Source: Flavobacterium sp. SUN052 (GTDB lineage Bacteria > Bacteroidota > Bacteroidia > Flavobacteriales > Flavobacteriaceae). From it: 64,000 bases of DNA. A program made the translations under genes and the position numbers. The notes under the pieces were generated by a model, which saw only the letters and a list, made by a program, of their open reading frames with translations, did not search any database and was not told the origin of the DNA. Location: the NCBI RefSeq assembly GCF_028867935.1, contig NZ_JAPQNS010000008.1:186001-250000 (forward strand), given 5' to 3'. Position 1 is the first letter of the stretch; the number at the start of each line of letters is the position of its first letter. Below, in pieces: positions 1-8,755 of this stretch.

Positions 1-2
1 TG

Positions 3-1655
3 ATGACCCTCCTGACAAATGTTGAAGCCGCTTTTGCCGCCGATCCAATCCGGGTGGAAGCCGAAACGGGCGTGCTGACGGGTGTTACAGTTGCTACCAC
101 CACAAAAGGCTACTCAGGGACTGGTTACGTAACTGGTTTCGACGATGCCGCCGATAAACTAACGCTGACATTTACCGCCAAAGCCGGCCTGTATGAGTTG
201 GCCATTGGCTATGCATCACCGTTCGGCGACAAAGGCGTTGATTTTCAGGTGAACGACGAAAAAGGGACCGGTACACTCAAACAATCAGCCACGTTCACAT
301 CGGCTAGCCTCGGCAAATTCCTCTTGAAAGAAGGTCAGAATACAATCACAATTCTGCGCGGCTGGGGTTACTATGATGTTGATTACACTATGCTGACACC
401 CTCCACGGCAACCCAACCCCAGAAACCGCCCAAGACGCTTGTCGATGCCAATGCCACAGCCTCAACCAGAGGTTTATTTTCGTATTTGGTCGATCAGTAT
501 GGCAGCAAAGTAATTTCGGGGCAGCAGGACGATGTAGAGTATGTTCTAGAAAAAACGGGCAAGGAACCGGCCATCGGCTCCTTCGATCTGATCGACTACT
601 CCCCTACCCGCGTGCAGAACGGAGCCAAACCTATTCGCACCAGTGAGGCCGTGATCGACTGGGCTAAGAAAGGCGATGGCCGAGGAATCATCAGCCTGAT
701 GTGGCACTGGAACGCCCCTACTGACCTGATCAATCAAGCCCCCGACAAACTCTGGTGGCGTGGCTTTTATACTGATGCGACCACCTTTGATCTGTCAGCC
801 GCCCTTGCTGACAAAAACAGCGATCGGTATAAACTGTTGTTGAGTGATATAGACGCGATTGCGATTCAACTCAAGAAACTTCAGGTTGCCGACGTACCCG
901 TATTGTGGCGACCGCTACACGAAGCGGCTGGCGGCTGGTTCTGGTGGGGGGCTAAAGGTGCTGGCCCGTTCAAAGAACTCTGGCGCGTGCTTTATGACCG
1001 GTTAACAAACTATCACAACCTGCACAACCTGATCTGGGTCTATACCACAACCGACACGTTCAACGCCGACTGGTATCCCGGCGATCAGTACGTGGACGTG
1101 GTAGGAATGGATATTTACACCGATGCGACGGCAAACATGAGCGGCAACTGGAACAGTTCGCTGGCATCGCTCAATGGCAAAAAACTGATTACGCTGTCGG
1201 AGTCCGGTAACGTACCCAATGCCGACAAGATTCGTGGGTTTGGAACGTGGTGGTCTTGGTTTGCCGTCTGGACCGGTACCGATTACATCAAAAAGCAACC
1301 CGTCAACCAACTGAAAACTATCTTCACCGATCCCGACATCATCACCCGCGATGAACTCCCTGACTGGCGTCTGGCAGCACCGGCTGTGTTAACCGGCGTG
1401 GAAGCCCCCTTTCAACTCCGGGTATTGGGAAATCCCATTCAGGGCGATCAGCTGAATTTGCAGATCGAAGGGGCACAATCACAGCCGCTCACCATTCACC
1501 TGACCGATGTGCTGGGTCATCAACTGCTTGAGCGGACGCTGGTGCCCGCATCAGCTACCACCCGGCATCAACTACCCCTGAGCGGTTCAACTGGTATCTA
1601 CTTTTTACGGGTCAGTAGCCAGGTTGGAGTCAGCACATTCAGAATTGTCAAGTAA
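3..1655 (+). CDS. GH26 endo-beta-1,4-mannanase, T9SS-secreted (start probably cut off)
   Basis: Secreted glycoside hydrolase of family 26, predicted to cut beta-1,4-mannan backbones outside the cell. The first visible residues look like the end of a signal peptide (hydrophobic run, then AFA before ADPI), so the true start probably lies upstream of the window; ATG at 3 is only the first in-frame start seen. Residues about 14-132 form a beta-sandwich resembling a CBM35-type carbohydrate-binding module. Residues about 145-445 are the GH26 barrel, with the acid/base Glu307 in RPLHEAAGG and the nucleophile Glu400 in TLSESGN, both as expected for the family. The last 80 or so residues (LTDVLGH, then GIYFLRVSS and a terminal TFRIVK) are a type IX secretion sorting domain, so the enzyme should cross the outer membrane by T9SS. 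Family assignment is firm; mannan as substrate is inferred from the family. Confidence 0.88.
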   Translation: MTLLTNVEAAFAADPIRVEAETGVLTGVTVATTTKGYSGTGYVTGFDDAADKLTLTFTAKAGLYELAIGYASPFGDKGVDFQVNDEKGTGTLKQSATFTSASLGKFLLKEGQNTITILRGWGYYDVDYTMLTPSTATQPQKPPKTLVDANATASTRGLFSYLVDQYGSKVISGQQDDVEYVLEKTGKEPAIGSFDLIDYSPTRVQNGAKPIRTSEAVIDWAKKGDGRGIISLMWHWNAPTDLINQAPDKLWWRGFYTDATTFDLSAALADKNSDRYKLLLSDIDAIAIQLKKLQVADVPVLWRPLHEAAGGWFWWGAKGAGPFKELWRVLYDRLTNYHNLHNLIWVYTTTDTFNADWYPGDQYVDVVGMDIYTDATANMSGNWNSSLASLNGKKLITLSESGNVPNADKIRGFGTWWSWFAVWTGTDYIKKQPVNQLKTIFTDPDIITRDELPDWRLAAPAVLTGVEAPFQLRVLGNPIQGDQLNLQIEGAQSQPLTIHLTDVLGHQLLERTLVPASATTRHQLPLSGSTGIYFLRVSSQVGVSTFRIVK

Positions 1656-1731
1656 AAACGGCTTACTTTACGCCTTGATCACGTATCGTACTGGGCTTTA
1701 GTAAAAACTGAATTGCGGCATATCCAACACC

Positions 1732-2469
1732 ATGGAAGAAAACCAACCCGTTCAAAAACCGATCAATAGCATACAAAGGCTTGGTAACCTGCTTCGGGAA
1801 CGGTGGCCCGAATACGTAATTGAGATCCTTGTCATTATTATCAGTATTAGCCTTTCGTTCGCTTTCGACGAATGGAAAGATAACCGGCACAAGCAGGAAC
1901 TAGAACAACTTTATATCCGGGAATTAATCCGCAATATTGAGTCTGACTTAAGTGAGTTAGGCGAAGTCAGGACAGAAACCAGTCAAATAGTCCAAAAGGC
2001 CAACGAGCTTATCAGCATTTCACAGCAACCGACCGTTGTCCCTGCGTATGCTCAGTTTATCAGCAACGTCCGGTTTATCTTCAAACGCCCTCGATTTGTG
2101 TCTCAGGACGCTACCTTTTCCGATTTACAAAGTACAGGTAATATGCAGGTACTGAGTAGCTTTCCACTGAAAAATGCCCTGTTTGACTATTACAAACACT
2201 ATGAGTCGACGGTGTTGATTGAAACAGCTGAGCTAACCACAACCAATGCCCTTGTTGGCCCGTTTATTCTTAAACGACTCCCAATGGGAATCAGAAGCGC
2301 GACTACTGGCACTGAAAAATCGCTCCTGGCAAGTGTGTTGAGCGAAGTGGAGTTTCAAAACTCTTTATTAGTGCGCCAGTCGACCCGCCAGGAATTGCTA
2401 CAGGAATATGAGCAGTTGCAAAACGAAGCAAAACAGATATTAACCTTGCTGAAATCACAATCAAAATAG
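1732..2469 (+). CDS. DUF6090-like single-pass membrane protein
   Basis: Protein of 245 residues of unknown function. A charged N-terminal stretch of about 30 residues is followed by one hydrophobic segment (about residues 33-45, ILVIIISISLSFAF) and then a long, charged, probably helical region rich in Glu, Gln and Leu. The arrangement, with FDEWKDNRHKQELE immediately after the membrane segment, matches my memory of the Bacteroidota family DUF6090. It starts 76 bases after the mannanase stop and could be read with it, but nothing links their functions. The family name is a recollection that a profile search should confirm. Confidence 0.6.
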   Translation: MEENQPVQKPINSIQRLGNLLRERWPEYVIEILVIIISISLSFAFDEWKDNRHKQELEQLYIRELIRNIESDLSELGEVRTETSQIVQKANELISISQQPTVVPAYAQFISNVRFIFKRPRFVSQDATFSDLQSTGNMQVLSSFPLKNALFDYYKHYESTVLIETAELTTTNALVGPFILKRLPMGIRSATTGTEKSLLASVLSEVEFQNSLLVRQSTRQELLQEYEQLQNEAKQILTLLKSQSK

Positions 2470-2603
2470 TCCTGGCCTATTCATGCACTGTGGGGCATCT
2501 CACTAATCACCGATAAATAAACTTGAGCCGTCGGGGCCGGAGGTCAGCAAAATAAGTGGTAGATTTTGAGGATTTTAACTCTCCTTAAACCATCGCTAAC
2601 CTC

Positions 2604-3359
2604 ATGGCTAACATTCATCAGTTTTATTTAGAGCATATGGCTTCCAAAACAGGCTACCGTGCCACCTGGGAGCCCAACCGCCCCCTCACCATCGGGGCCA
2701 TCGTGAAGCTCGAAAAGGGTGTTTTCTCCATTCAAAGCAGTCTCGAAAAAGAAGGCATCCCCATTGAAATAATGGATGACACCTCCGAAGGCACCGTTGA
2801 TTATTCGTCGACTGGGTCCGTGAAAATTAGCACAAAGCTGTCGGGGCAAGTCCCCCTCGCAGGTAGCGCCCTAACCGACGCTGATGCCGGGTTCAGCATT
2901 GATTTTGCCAGTGACAAATCCATTCTTTTCCAGGCAGACAAGACAAAAACCATCCAGATTACCAACCTGGGCGCTATTGAACGCGAAGTGGTAAAACGGG
3001 TCAAAGACAACAGCTGGCCTAAAGACTGGTTGATCGTAACGCAGCTGATGCAGGCGTCCAACGCTACCATCATCATCTCGTTCAGCAGCAACAGCAAAAT
3101 TGACCTCAAGGCCAGCGCCAACGTCGGCACCGCCCAACTCAAACTCACCGATGCCTCACTGGGTCTCAACGTTATCAGTGAAAAGGGCAGCCATTTCAAA
3201 GCGATAGCAGCCAACGGCATAACCCCGCTGTACCGGGTGATGGGATTCCGACACCCCCTGTTTGGTCACGCCCAACTGAGTACCAAAGGCGATGCCGATG
3301 AAGTCAAGAAAGAGCAGTTCCGCATGCTCCCCTTCGACCCGGCCGAGGTTGAGGAGTAA
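2604..3359 (+). CDS. unrecognised beta-rich protein; candidate gasdermin-like partner of a caspase
   Basis: Protein of 251 residues with no signal peptide and no obvious membrane helix. After a short N-terminal helix (IHQFYLEHMASKTGY) it is mostly alternating hydrophobic/polar strands, then a charged tail of about 35 residues (STKGDADEVKKEQF onwards). It lies directly upstream of a caspase-like protease gene on the same strand, separated by a 220-base spacer full of palindromes. Bacterial gasdermins are about this size, beta-rich, carry a short C-terminal inhibitory tail and are encoded next to caspase-like proteases, so this is a candidate. I see no N-terminal cysteine of the palmitoylated kind described for some bacterial gasdermins, and I have no alignment. 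It could equally be an inhibitor or substrate of another type. That it is a real gene is well supported; the function is open. Confidence 0.6.
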   Translation: MANIHQFYLEHMASKTGYRATWEPNRPLTIGAIVKLEKGVFSIQSSLEKEGIPIEIMDDTSEGTVDYSSTGSVKISTKLSGQVPLAGSALTDADAGFSIDFASDKSILFQADKTKTIQITNLGAIEREVVKRVKDNSWPKDWLIVTQLMQASNATIIISFSSNSKIDLKASANVGTAQLKLTDASLGLNVISEKGSHFKAIAANGITPLYRVMGFRHPLFGHAQLSTKGDADEVKKEQFRMLPFDPAEVEE

Positions 3360-3364
3360 GAATG

Positions 3365-3550
3365 CCCCACCCCAACCGACCCGTCGGACCGCCCTCCCCT
3401 GAAAACAAGGGAGGGGCTTCAAACTAGCCTATTCTATTTCTACCGAAGTTTAATTGTGTGGTTCTAACCCCTCTCCTAGACTAAAGTAGTATGGTTTTAG
3501 TCAAGTGTTTTAGCCCCTCCCCTTAGTTTAGGGGAGGGGTTGGGGTGGGG
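3365..3550. repeat. nested C/G-rich inverted repeats
   Basis: The spacer between the 251-residue gene and the caspase gene holds nested palindromes. Outer arms CCCCACCCCAACC (3365-3377) and GGTTGGGGTGGGG (3538-3550) pair perfectly over 13 bases. Inside, CCCCTCCCCT at 3514-3523 pairs with AGGGGAGGGG at 3530-3539, and a similar hairpin (CCTCCC/GGGAGG) lies near 3395-3415. The block could act as a transcription terminator or attenuator between the two genes. It also argues that a GTG at 3545, inside the repeat, is not the caspase start. Confidence 0.7.
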
Positions 3551-3580
3551 TCAATTTTCACCCTTTTTCCTAAATCCCGC

Positions 3581-6500
3581 ATGGAGTCCAAGCTATATGC
3601 TTTGCTGGTCGGCATTACCGACTACCCCGCCAAACCGTTACAGGGTTGTTTGGCCGATGTACAGGCCATCGAAGCCTTTTTGACCCGGTATCAGCCTGAT
3701 CCGGCCAAGCGCTTCCTGAAAACGCTGACCAATGAACAGGCAACCCGACAGGATGTCATCGACAGTTTCAGCCACTTCGAACCGGCCGAACCGAATGATG
3801 TCTGCCTGTTTTATTTCTCCGGGCATGGCTCGTTTACTACGGCTCCGGCAGGGTTTTATTCGCCTACCAATCGGTTTCATCAGTCGTTGGTGTGCTGGGA
3901 TAGCCGACGACCCGGCGGGCGGGATTTGATGGATAAAGAGCTGGCCTTTCTACTCTGGAAGTATTCAACAGGTCGTCAAAAGCCGGGCTTGCGGTTTGTG
4001 GTGATCACCGACAGTTGCCATTCGGGAAGTGTTACCCGCGAGGCTATTGAGCTAACTGCCGGGAGCCTGCGTGAGCGTACGCTTGAGCCTCTGATGTCTG
4101 TGGAAGCCTCGGACTATTACGGGTTCAACGAAATGGTACACGGACAACACGGCTACTTAATTAGCCATGAAAACGGTGAGGAACAGATTCGGGTGCAGAC
4201 GGGGCCGCATATGCATTTGGCAGCTGCTCGTGATAGCCAAACAGCGAAAGAAAATGCGCTCGAAGGTCAGATTCGGGGTTTATTTACCTATTCGCTACTG
4301 AAAGCGTTACAGCAGAGCAACGGATTCATCAGTTATTCGGACTTGATTCGGCGAACGGAGCTTCAACTGAAAAATCTGGTCACCGACCAGAATCCGATGC
4401 TGAGCATTGAGTCGCTGCCCGCCGACACGGCCCGAAACGGATTCTTACAACAGGATGTATTGCGGTTAGGCCGCTCGAACCGGGTGTATTTTGACGCCCA
4501 AAAAGGATGGTGTGTTGACGTGGGATCGCTACTTGGTGCTTCGGCGCGGGATAAGGTATTACTGGAAAATGGTATCGCAACGCTCATTACCGAAATCTTC
4601 CCGGAAGAATCGACCGTGTTCGAAAAACCGGGCATGGAGCAGAACCAGCAATACCTCGCCACGGTAATTCCGCAGCAGACCACCAAGTTTGCACTGGCTC
4701 CGGGCCTGCCTCCGGCGGCAAGGGAATTACTGGAACAGACCGATACCAGAGGTATTCCATTAGCATTCGTGGACAGCACCGATCAGCAGGCCCATTTCCG
4801 AATTCAGGCGCAGGGCGGGTTAGTTTTCGTATCGGGACTGGCCGACAGCACACCCCTTTTTAAGGAACGACCACTTGAAACAGCCGCTGATGCAACGAGT
4901 TTTGTGAATGAGTTGCTCACGTTCTGTACCTGGAATGAACTGCTGGCACTGCAAAACCCCAACGCCACCCTAACCGAGAGTGATATTGCCGTGACCGTAA
5001 CGGTAGCCGTTTCAGCCCCTGACCCAGATTACGACCCTGGCACCTTCGAGCCGGTAGCCGATTTAACCAAACCCGTTGACCTCTATTATTTCGACGATGA
5101 ATCGCCCGCCCTGCAAGTCAGGATTGAGAACCGGAGCGGGCGGGAGCTGTGGTTTCAGCCGTTTTACCTCGGGTTCGATTATGGCATCGACAATCAGGGC
5201 CTGAACGCTTTTTCGCTGAAGACGGGCGACGCGACCAAACTCACCATGAATGTCCGGCGGGAACCAACCGACATTCTCCGGCTGCGCGTCGATCAGAAAT
5301 ATCAGGAGTTGGGCTACACCGAACTGACCGAGTACATCAAACTCATTGTATCGACCCAACCGCTCGAAGCGGGAACGTTGGCAACCTACGAGCAGGACGG
5401 GTTGAAACTGGCCAACCGGAGTGAGCGATCGGTCGCCAAAGGCACCAGGGGTCCCGGCCAGATTGCCGACAAAACGGAAGAGTTTTCCAAAGACTGGATG
5501 ACTGCAACGCTGGGGTTTCGGATCAGCTACCCAGCCAAAGGCACAGCGGTGGCGGCCGGAAGCCGATACGAGTCGCCTACCCTCAGCATTCAGACGCCCG
5601 CCGGTTTCAGAACCAGCTTTGCCTGGAGCAGTTCGAGCCAGATTACCCGCTCGCTCAGCGACACTACCCCACCCGACCAGGTGATGGGTAATGCGTCTCT
5701 GCAGCCGTTCAACTGGCTGGCTACCCGGGGTGATACGGCTCCGCTGAACGTGCTGGAACTGTATGATTTTAGCAACAAGGAAGCCGTTACGCCGGAGCAA
5801 CCCCTGCTGATTGATTTTAAGACAAATTTGGATGCCAGCAACGTGGTAGTACTGGCCATTGACCCACAAACCGGACTGTATTTTGCGGCAGGCAGCGGTC
5901 AGGAAAACGGTTCGGTAGCTATTCACACCCTGCCCGATGGGTCGGTTACGGAGCGGAGTCTGGGTGGATCGTTGAAGCTCTTTTTCTACAAAGTCGTCCT
6001 GAGCAAAATCGGGTTTGCCTACACCCATCCCCGACTGGCCCTGGCTACCCTAGCCGACGACCTGAGTGTCAGCTACGAGCATGACCCAGACCTAATTCGG
6101 GAAGCACTCCGCCCCGATTCGGTCAAGAACATCCTACTGTTTACCCACGGCATCATTGGCGACACGCTCGACATGACGAAAGCGGCCCGCCTAGGTCTCA
6201 CCGCCGACGGAAGCCCCATCGAAACCAAAATTGACGCCATCCTGACGTTCGACTACGAGAATCTGAACACCCGCATTCAGGATAACGCCCGCCTGTGGAA
6301 AGAAGCGCTGGACCAGGTGGGTATCAACGCGCACGACACCAAGCGGGTGACCATTATTGCCCACTCGATGGGCGGGCTGATTACCCGCTGGATGGTCGAA
6401 AAACTGCACGGCAACGAGTTTATCGACCGCGTGATTCTGTGCGGCACCCCCAACGAAGGCACCCCCCTCGCCGACGTACGCGATGCAGTTGAGGTGCTGT

Positions 6501-6949
6501 TGACCTTTGCCGTGAACGGGGCATCGTTTCTGAAACCCTGGCTGTTTGCCATCAATGTGCTGGGTAAACTCGGCAGCGAAGTTTCCGTCTCGTTCCGGCA
6601 AATGGATATGGTAACGGGCATTTACACCGAACTGAACGACAAAACCGACCCGCGCATCCCGTACACCATTCTGGCTGGGGACATCCGCCAGATCGGACTG
6701 AACCTGACCAACGAAATGACGCTAATCCAGAAGCTGTTTACCCGGCTTGGCCGGGCCGCCAAATACGAGCTCGTCGACAAGCTCATTTTCAAAGCAGCCA
6801 ACGACATTGCCGTAGGCACCAAAAGCATTGTCTCGATACCCGGCTCGGAGCAGTGGGCCAAACCCCCAGTCACGTTCACCGTTGCCTGCGACCATATGAA
6901 CTACTTTGTAAACACAGCCAGTTTGAACATTTTGGGGCGGTTGTTTTAA
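3581..6949 (+). CDS. caspase-like protease fused to an alpha/beta-hydrolase (lipase-like)
   Basis: Large fusion of 1122 residues. Residues about 1-290 are a C14 caspase/metacaspase fold starting MESKLYALLVGITDY. The catalytic dyad is visible: His82 in YFSGHGS and Cys146 in TDSCHSG. A long beta-rich middle follows (about 300-830), including TEYIKLIVST and DWMTATL, which have counterparts in the caspase fusion at 22806-25826. The C-terminal 250 residues are an alpha/beta-hydrolase with oxyanion motif FTHGIIGD and nucleophile Ser929 in AHSMGG, followed by CGTPNEGTPLADV, as in bacterial lipases and PGAP1-like acyl hydrolases. No signal peptide is seen, so it should be cytoplasmic. ATG 3581 is chosen over an in-frame GTG at 3545 because that lies inside a palindrome and caspase homology begins right at the ATG. 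A role as a protease-controlled lipase in conflict or cell death is inference. Confidence 0.85.
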   Translation: MESKLYALLVGITDYPAKPLQGCLADVQAIEAFLTRYQPDPAKRFLKTLTNEQATRQDVIDSFSHFEPAEPNDVCLFYFSGHGSFTTAPAGFYSPTNRFHQSLVCWDSRRPGGRDLMDKELAFLLWKYSTGRQKPGLRFVVITDSCHSGSVTREAIELTAGSLRERTLEPLMSVEASDYYGFNEMVHGQHGYLISHENGEEQIRVQTGPHMHLAAARDSQTAKENALEGQIRGLFTYSLLKALQQSNGFISYSDLIRRTELQLKNLVTDQNPMLSIESLPADTARNGFLQQDVLRLGRSNRVYFDAQKGWCVDVGSLLGASARDKVLLENGIATLITEIFPEESTVFEKPGMEQNQQYLATVIPQQTTKFALAPGLPPAARELLEQTDTRGIPLAFVDSTDQQAHFRIQAQGGLVFVSGLADSTPLFKERPLETAADATSFVNELLTFCTWNELLALQNPNATLTESDIAVTVTVAVSAPDPDYDPGTFEPVADLTKPVDLYYFDDESPALQVRIENRSGRELWFQPFYLGFDYGIDNQGLNAFSLKTGDATKLTMNVRREPTDILRLRVDQKYQELGYTELTEYIKLIVSTQPLEAGTLATYEQDGLKLANRSERSVAKGTRGPGQIADKTEEFSKDWMTATLGFRISYPAKGTAVAAGSRYESPTLSIQTPAGFRTSFAWSSSSQITRSLSDTTPPDQVMGNASLQPFNWLATRGDTAPLNVLELYDFSNKEAVTPEQPLLIDFKTNLDASNVVVLAIDPQTGLYFAAGSGQENGSVAIHTLPDGSVTERSLGGSLKLFFYKVVLSKIGFAYTHPRLALATLADDLSVSYEHDPDLIREALRPDSVKNILLFTHGIIGDTLDMTKAARLGLTADGSPIETKIDAILTFDYENLNTRIQDNARLWKEALDQVGINAHDTKRVTIIAHSMGGLITRWMVEKLHGNEFIDRVILCGTPNEGTPLADVRDAVEVLLTFAVNGASFLKPWLFAINVLGKLGSEVSVSFRQMDMVTGIYTELNDKTDPRIPYTILAGDIRQIGLNLTNEMTLIQKLFTRLGRAAKYELVDKLIFKAANDIAVGTKSIVSIPGSEQWAKPPVTFTVACDHMNYFVNTASLNILGRLF

Positions 6950-6967
6950 GGAATAAGTTGGATTGAT

Positions 6968-8722
6968 TTACAGACCGCCCTGCACGGGTTTGTTGGGTTT
7001 ATCCCAGCTGTTTGCCCCGTGAGCGTTTAGCTTGCGCCGGTATACTTTATCACCACCGCTTATGTACAGCATATCGAAATTGGGGCCGCCAATACACAGG
7101 TCTGTGGGGTGGCTAGTGGGTGTGGGGATAATGGCGTTCACCCGGCCCAGTTGATCGAGCACCTGAACGCCCAGGCGAGTAGCTATGTAGATATTCCCTA
7201 ACTGATCGCATTGCAGGCCACCGGCACCGGCGTTGTTGTCGGTATCGGCCATGTGCAGCCAGCCAAACCGTTGCTTGGCGGCCAACGAACCATCAGGCTG
7301 AATCTGGTACGCCCACAGCCAGTGCGAGCCCGTTTCCGTTACGTACAGTTGGGTTTGGTCAGGCGAGAGGCACAGGCCACCAGTGCCATCCAATCCCGCG
7401 TCTACCTCAACCGGTTTGGTGCTGTTTGGGCGAATCAGGTACAGTTTGGCGTTACGGTTGCCGTCGTTCGAGGTAACATACACGTTGCCATTGTGAGCCA
7501 CCACAAAGTCGGAAGCGGGCAGGTTTTTGGTCAATACAGTTTCAGCGCCAGCGTTATTATAAGTCAAAATCTGTTTGGTTCCGGTGGCAATTACGTACCG
7601 ACTACCGTCGGGTCCGAAGGCAGTTCCTACCGCTTTTTTGCTGGTGGTTGGTAGGACTGTTGGCTTACCGTCGGCGGTTATTTTGTAAGCTTTACCGGTT
7701 GGTACGTCGTAAAAAAATACCTCGCCCTGTTGGTTCACCGCCGTTCCGGTAGCCTGGGAGTAGCCCTCCCCTACTCGTTGCCAGCCCTCGCCGGGAATAA
7801 GCTTGCTCGCCAGCATGGCGTTTTTAGGCGTGGTATTTTGCACGGGTTTGGGCCATCCCTGCCATAAAAACCGCATGGCTTCGGCAAAGAGAGCAGTACC
7901 GTGTTTGCCGTTGTGCCCGCCTTCACCCCACACGTGTTTCACCTCGTAGCCGTTGAAGGTCAGGGCGCGTTCGAGGGTTTGGTTGGCCATCCACCAATCG
8001 CCCCCGTAGATGTTCAGGTCGTTGGACCCATCCTGCAAAAAAACACGAATCGGCTTTGGCTCATACTTACGAACGAGCGTACTGTAGCGGTCGGCTCCGC
8101 GCAGACCAACGTAGGTACCAATTGCCGAAAATACCCTTGAGAACTCACCGGGACGCTCCCAGGCGGCCGTAAATGCACAAACGGCTCCACTGCTGCTCCC
8201 ACCAATGGCGCGGTCGTTGCCTGATTTGGAGAACCGGATCGCCCGACCGTCGGCTGTTTTCTGCTTCTCGACTTCCGGCAACAGCTCCTCAAGCAAAAAA
8301 CGAACATACCCATCGCCCAGCCCGTCGTATTCAAAGCTGCGGTTGGCCCGGTCGAGGGCTGCCTCTTTATTGGCGGCCCGCACCCAGCCGGGGCTCACAA
8401 ACACGCCGATGGTAACGGGCATCTGACCGCTGGCAATGAGGTTGTCGAATACGGTGGGAGCTTTCCACTGCACGCCATCCTGATTCACGTACACACAGGC
8501 AGGTTGATCGGGTTTGTACTGGACAGGTACGTAAATCCAGTAGTCGCGCTGGGTGCCGGGGAAGATTTTCGAGTTGGTAAACGAGAGTTTGATCACCTCG
8601 CCTTTGGGGACGCCCGCCTGTTCTACCGATGCAGGATCATCGGGGTAGGTTTCGGGGGGCGTTTGCCCAAAAGAGAGATGAATAAAGACAGTGAGAAGGA
8701 ACGAAGTTAGGAGTAGTTTCAT
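6968..8722 (-). CDS. secreted esterase fused to an SMP-30-type beta-propeller
   Basis: Exported two-domain protein of 584 residues. A signal peptide (MKLLLTSFLLTVFIHLSFG) is followed by an esterase D/enterochelin-esterase-like domain (about 40-300) with nucleophile elbow GGSSSG, an acidic QDGSNDLNIYGGDWW segment and a late His in EGGHNGKHG. From about 310 to the end it has repeats typical of SMP-30/gluconolactonase beta-propellers (DGSRYVIATG, NGNVYVTSNDG, LYVTETGSHWLW). It probably hydrolyses a sugar ester or lactone in the periplasm; substrate unknown. It is the last gene of a minus-strand run, 33 bases after the methyltransferase, and converges on the caspase-lipase gene with an 18-base gap. 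Fusions of this pair of domains occur in carbohydrate-degrading Bacteroidota. Confidence 0.78.
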   Translation of the reverse strand: MKLLLTSFLLTVFIHLSFGQTPPETYPDDPASVEQAGVPKGEVIKLSFTNSKIFPGTQRDYWIYVPVQYKPDQPACVYVNQDGVQWKAPTVFDNLIASGQMPVTIGVFVSPGWVRAANKEAALDRANRSFEYDGLGDGYVRFLLEELLPEVEKQKTADGRAIRFSKSGNDRAIGGSSSGAVCAFTAAWERPGEFSRVFSAIGTYVGLRGADRYSTLVRKYEPKPIRVFLQDGSNDLNIYGGDWWMANQTLERALTFNGYEVKHVWGEGGHNGKHGTALFAEAMRFLWQGWPKPVQNTTPKNAMLASKLIPGEGWQRVGEGYSQATGTAVNQQGEVFFYDVPTGKAYKITADGKPTVLPTTSKKAVGTAFGPDGSRYVIATGTKQILTYNNAGAETVLTKNLPASDFVVAHNGNVYVTSNDGNRNAKLYLIRPNSTKPVEVDAGLDGTGGLCLSPDQTQLYVTETGSHWLWAYQIQPDGSLAAKQRFGWLHMADTDNNAGAGGLQCDQLGNIYIATRLGVQVLDQLGRVNAIIPTPTSHPTDLCIGGPNFDMLYISGGDKVYRRKLNAHGANSWDKPNKPVQGGL

Positions 8723-8755
8723 GAGTGGTTGGGGGTTAAGAACAGTCTGGTAATA

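Noticed and set aside
3545..3580. GTG start for the caspase-lipase gene
   Set aside because: The codon lies within a palindrome and the added residues lack family similarity; ATG 3581 fits the caspase start.
5063..6028. 321-codon open frame on the minus strand
   Set aside because: It lies wholly inside the caspase-lipase gene, opposite a frame with clear family motifs, and its own residues show none.
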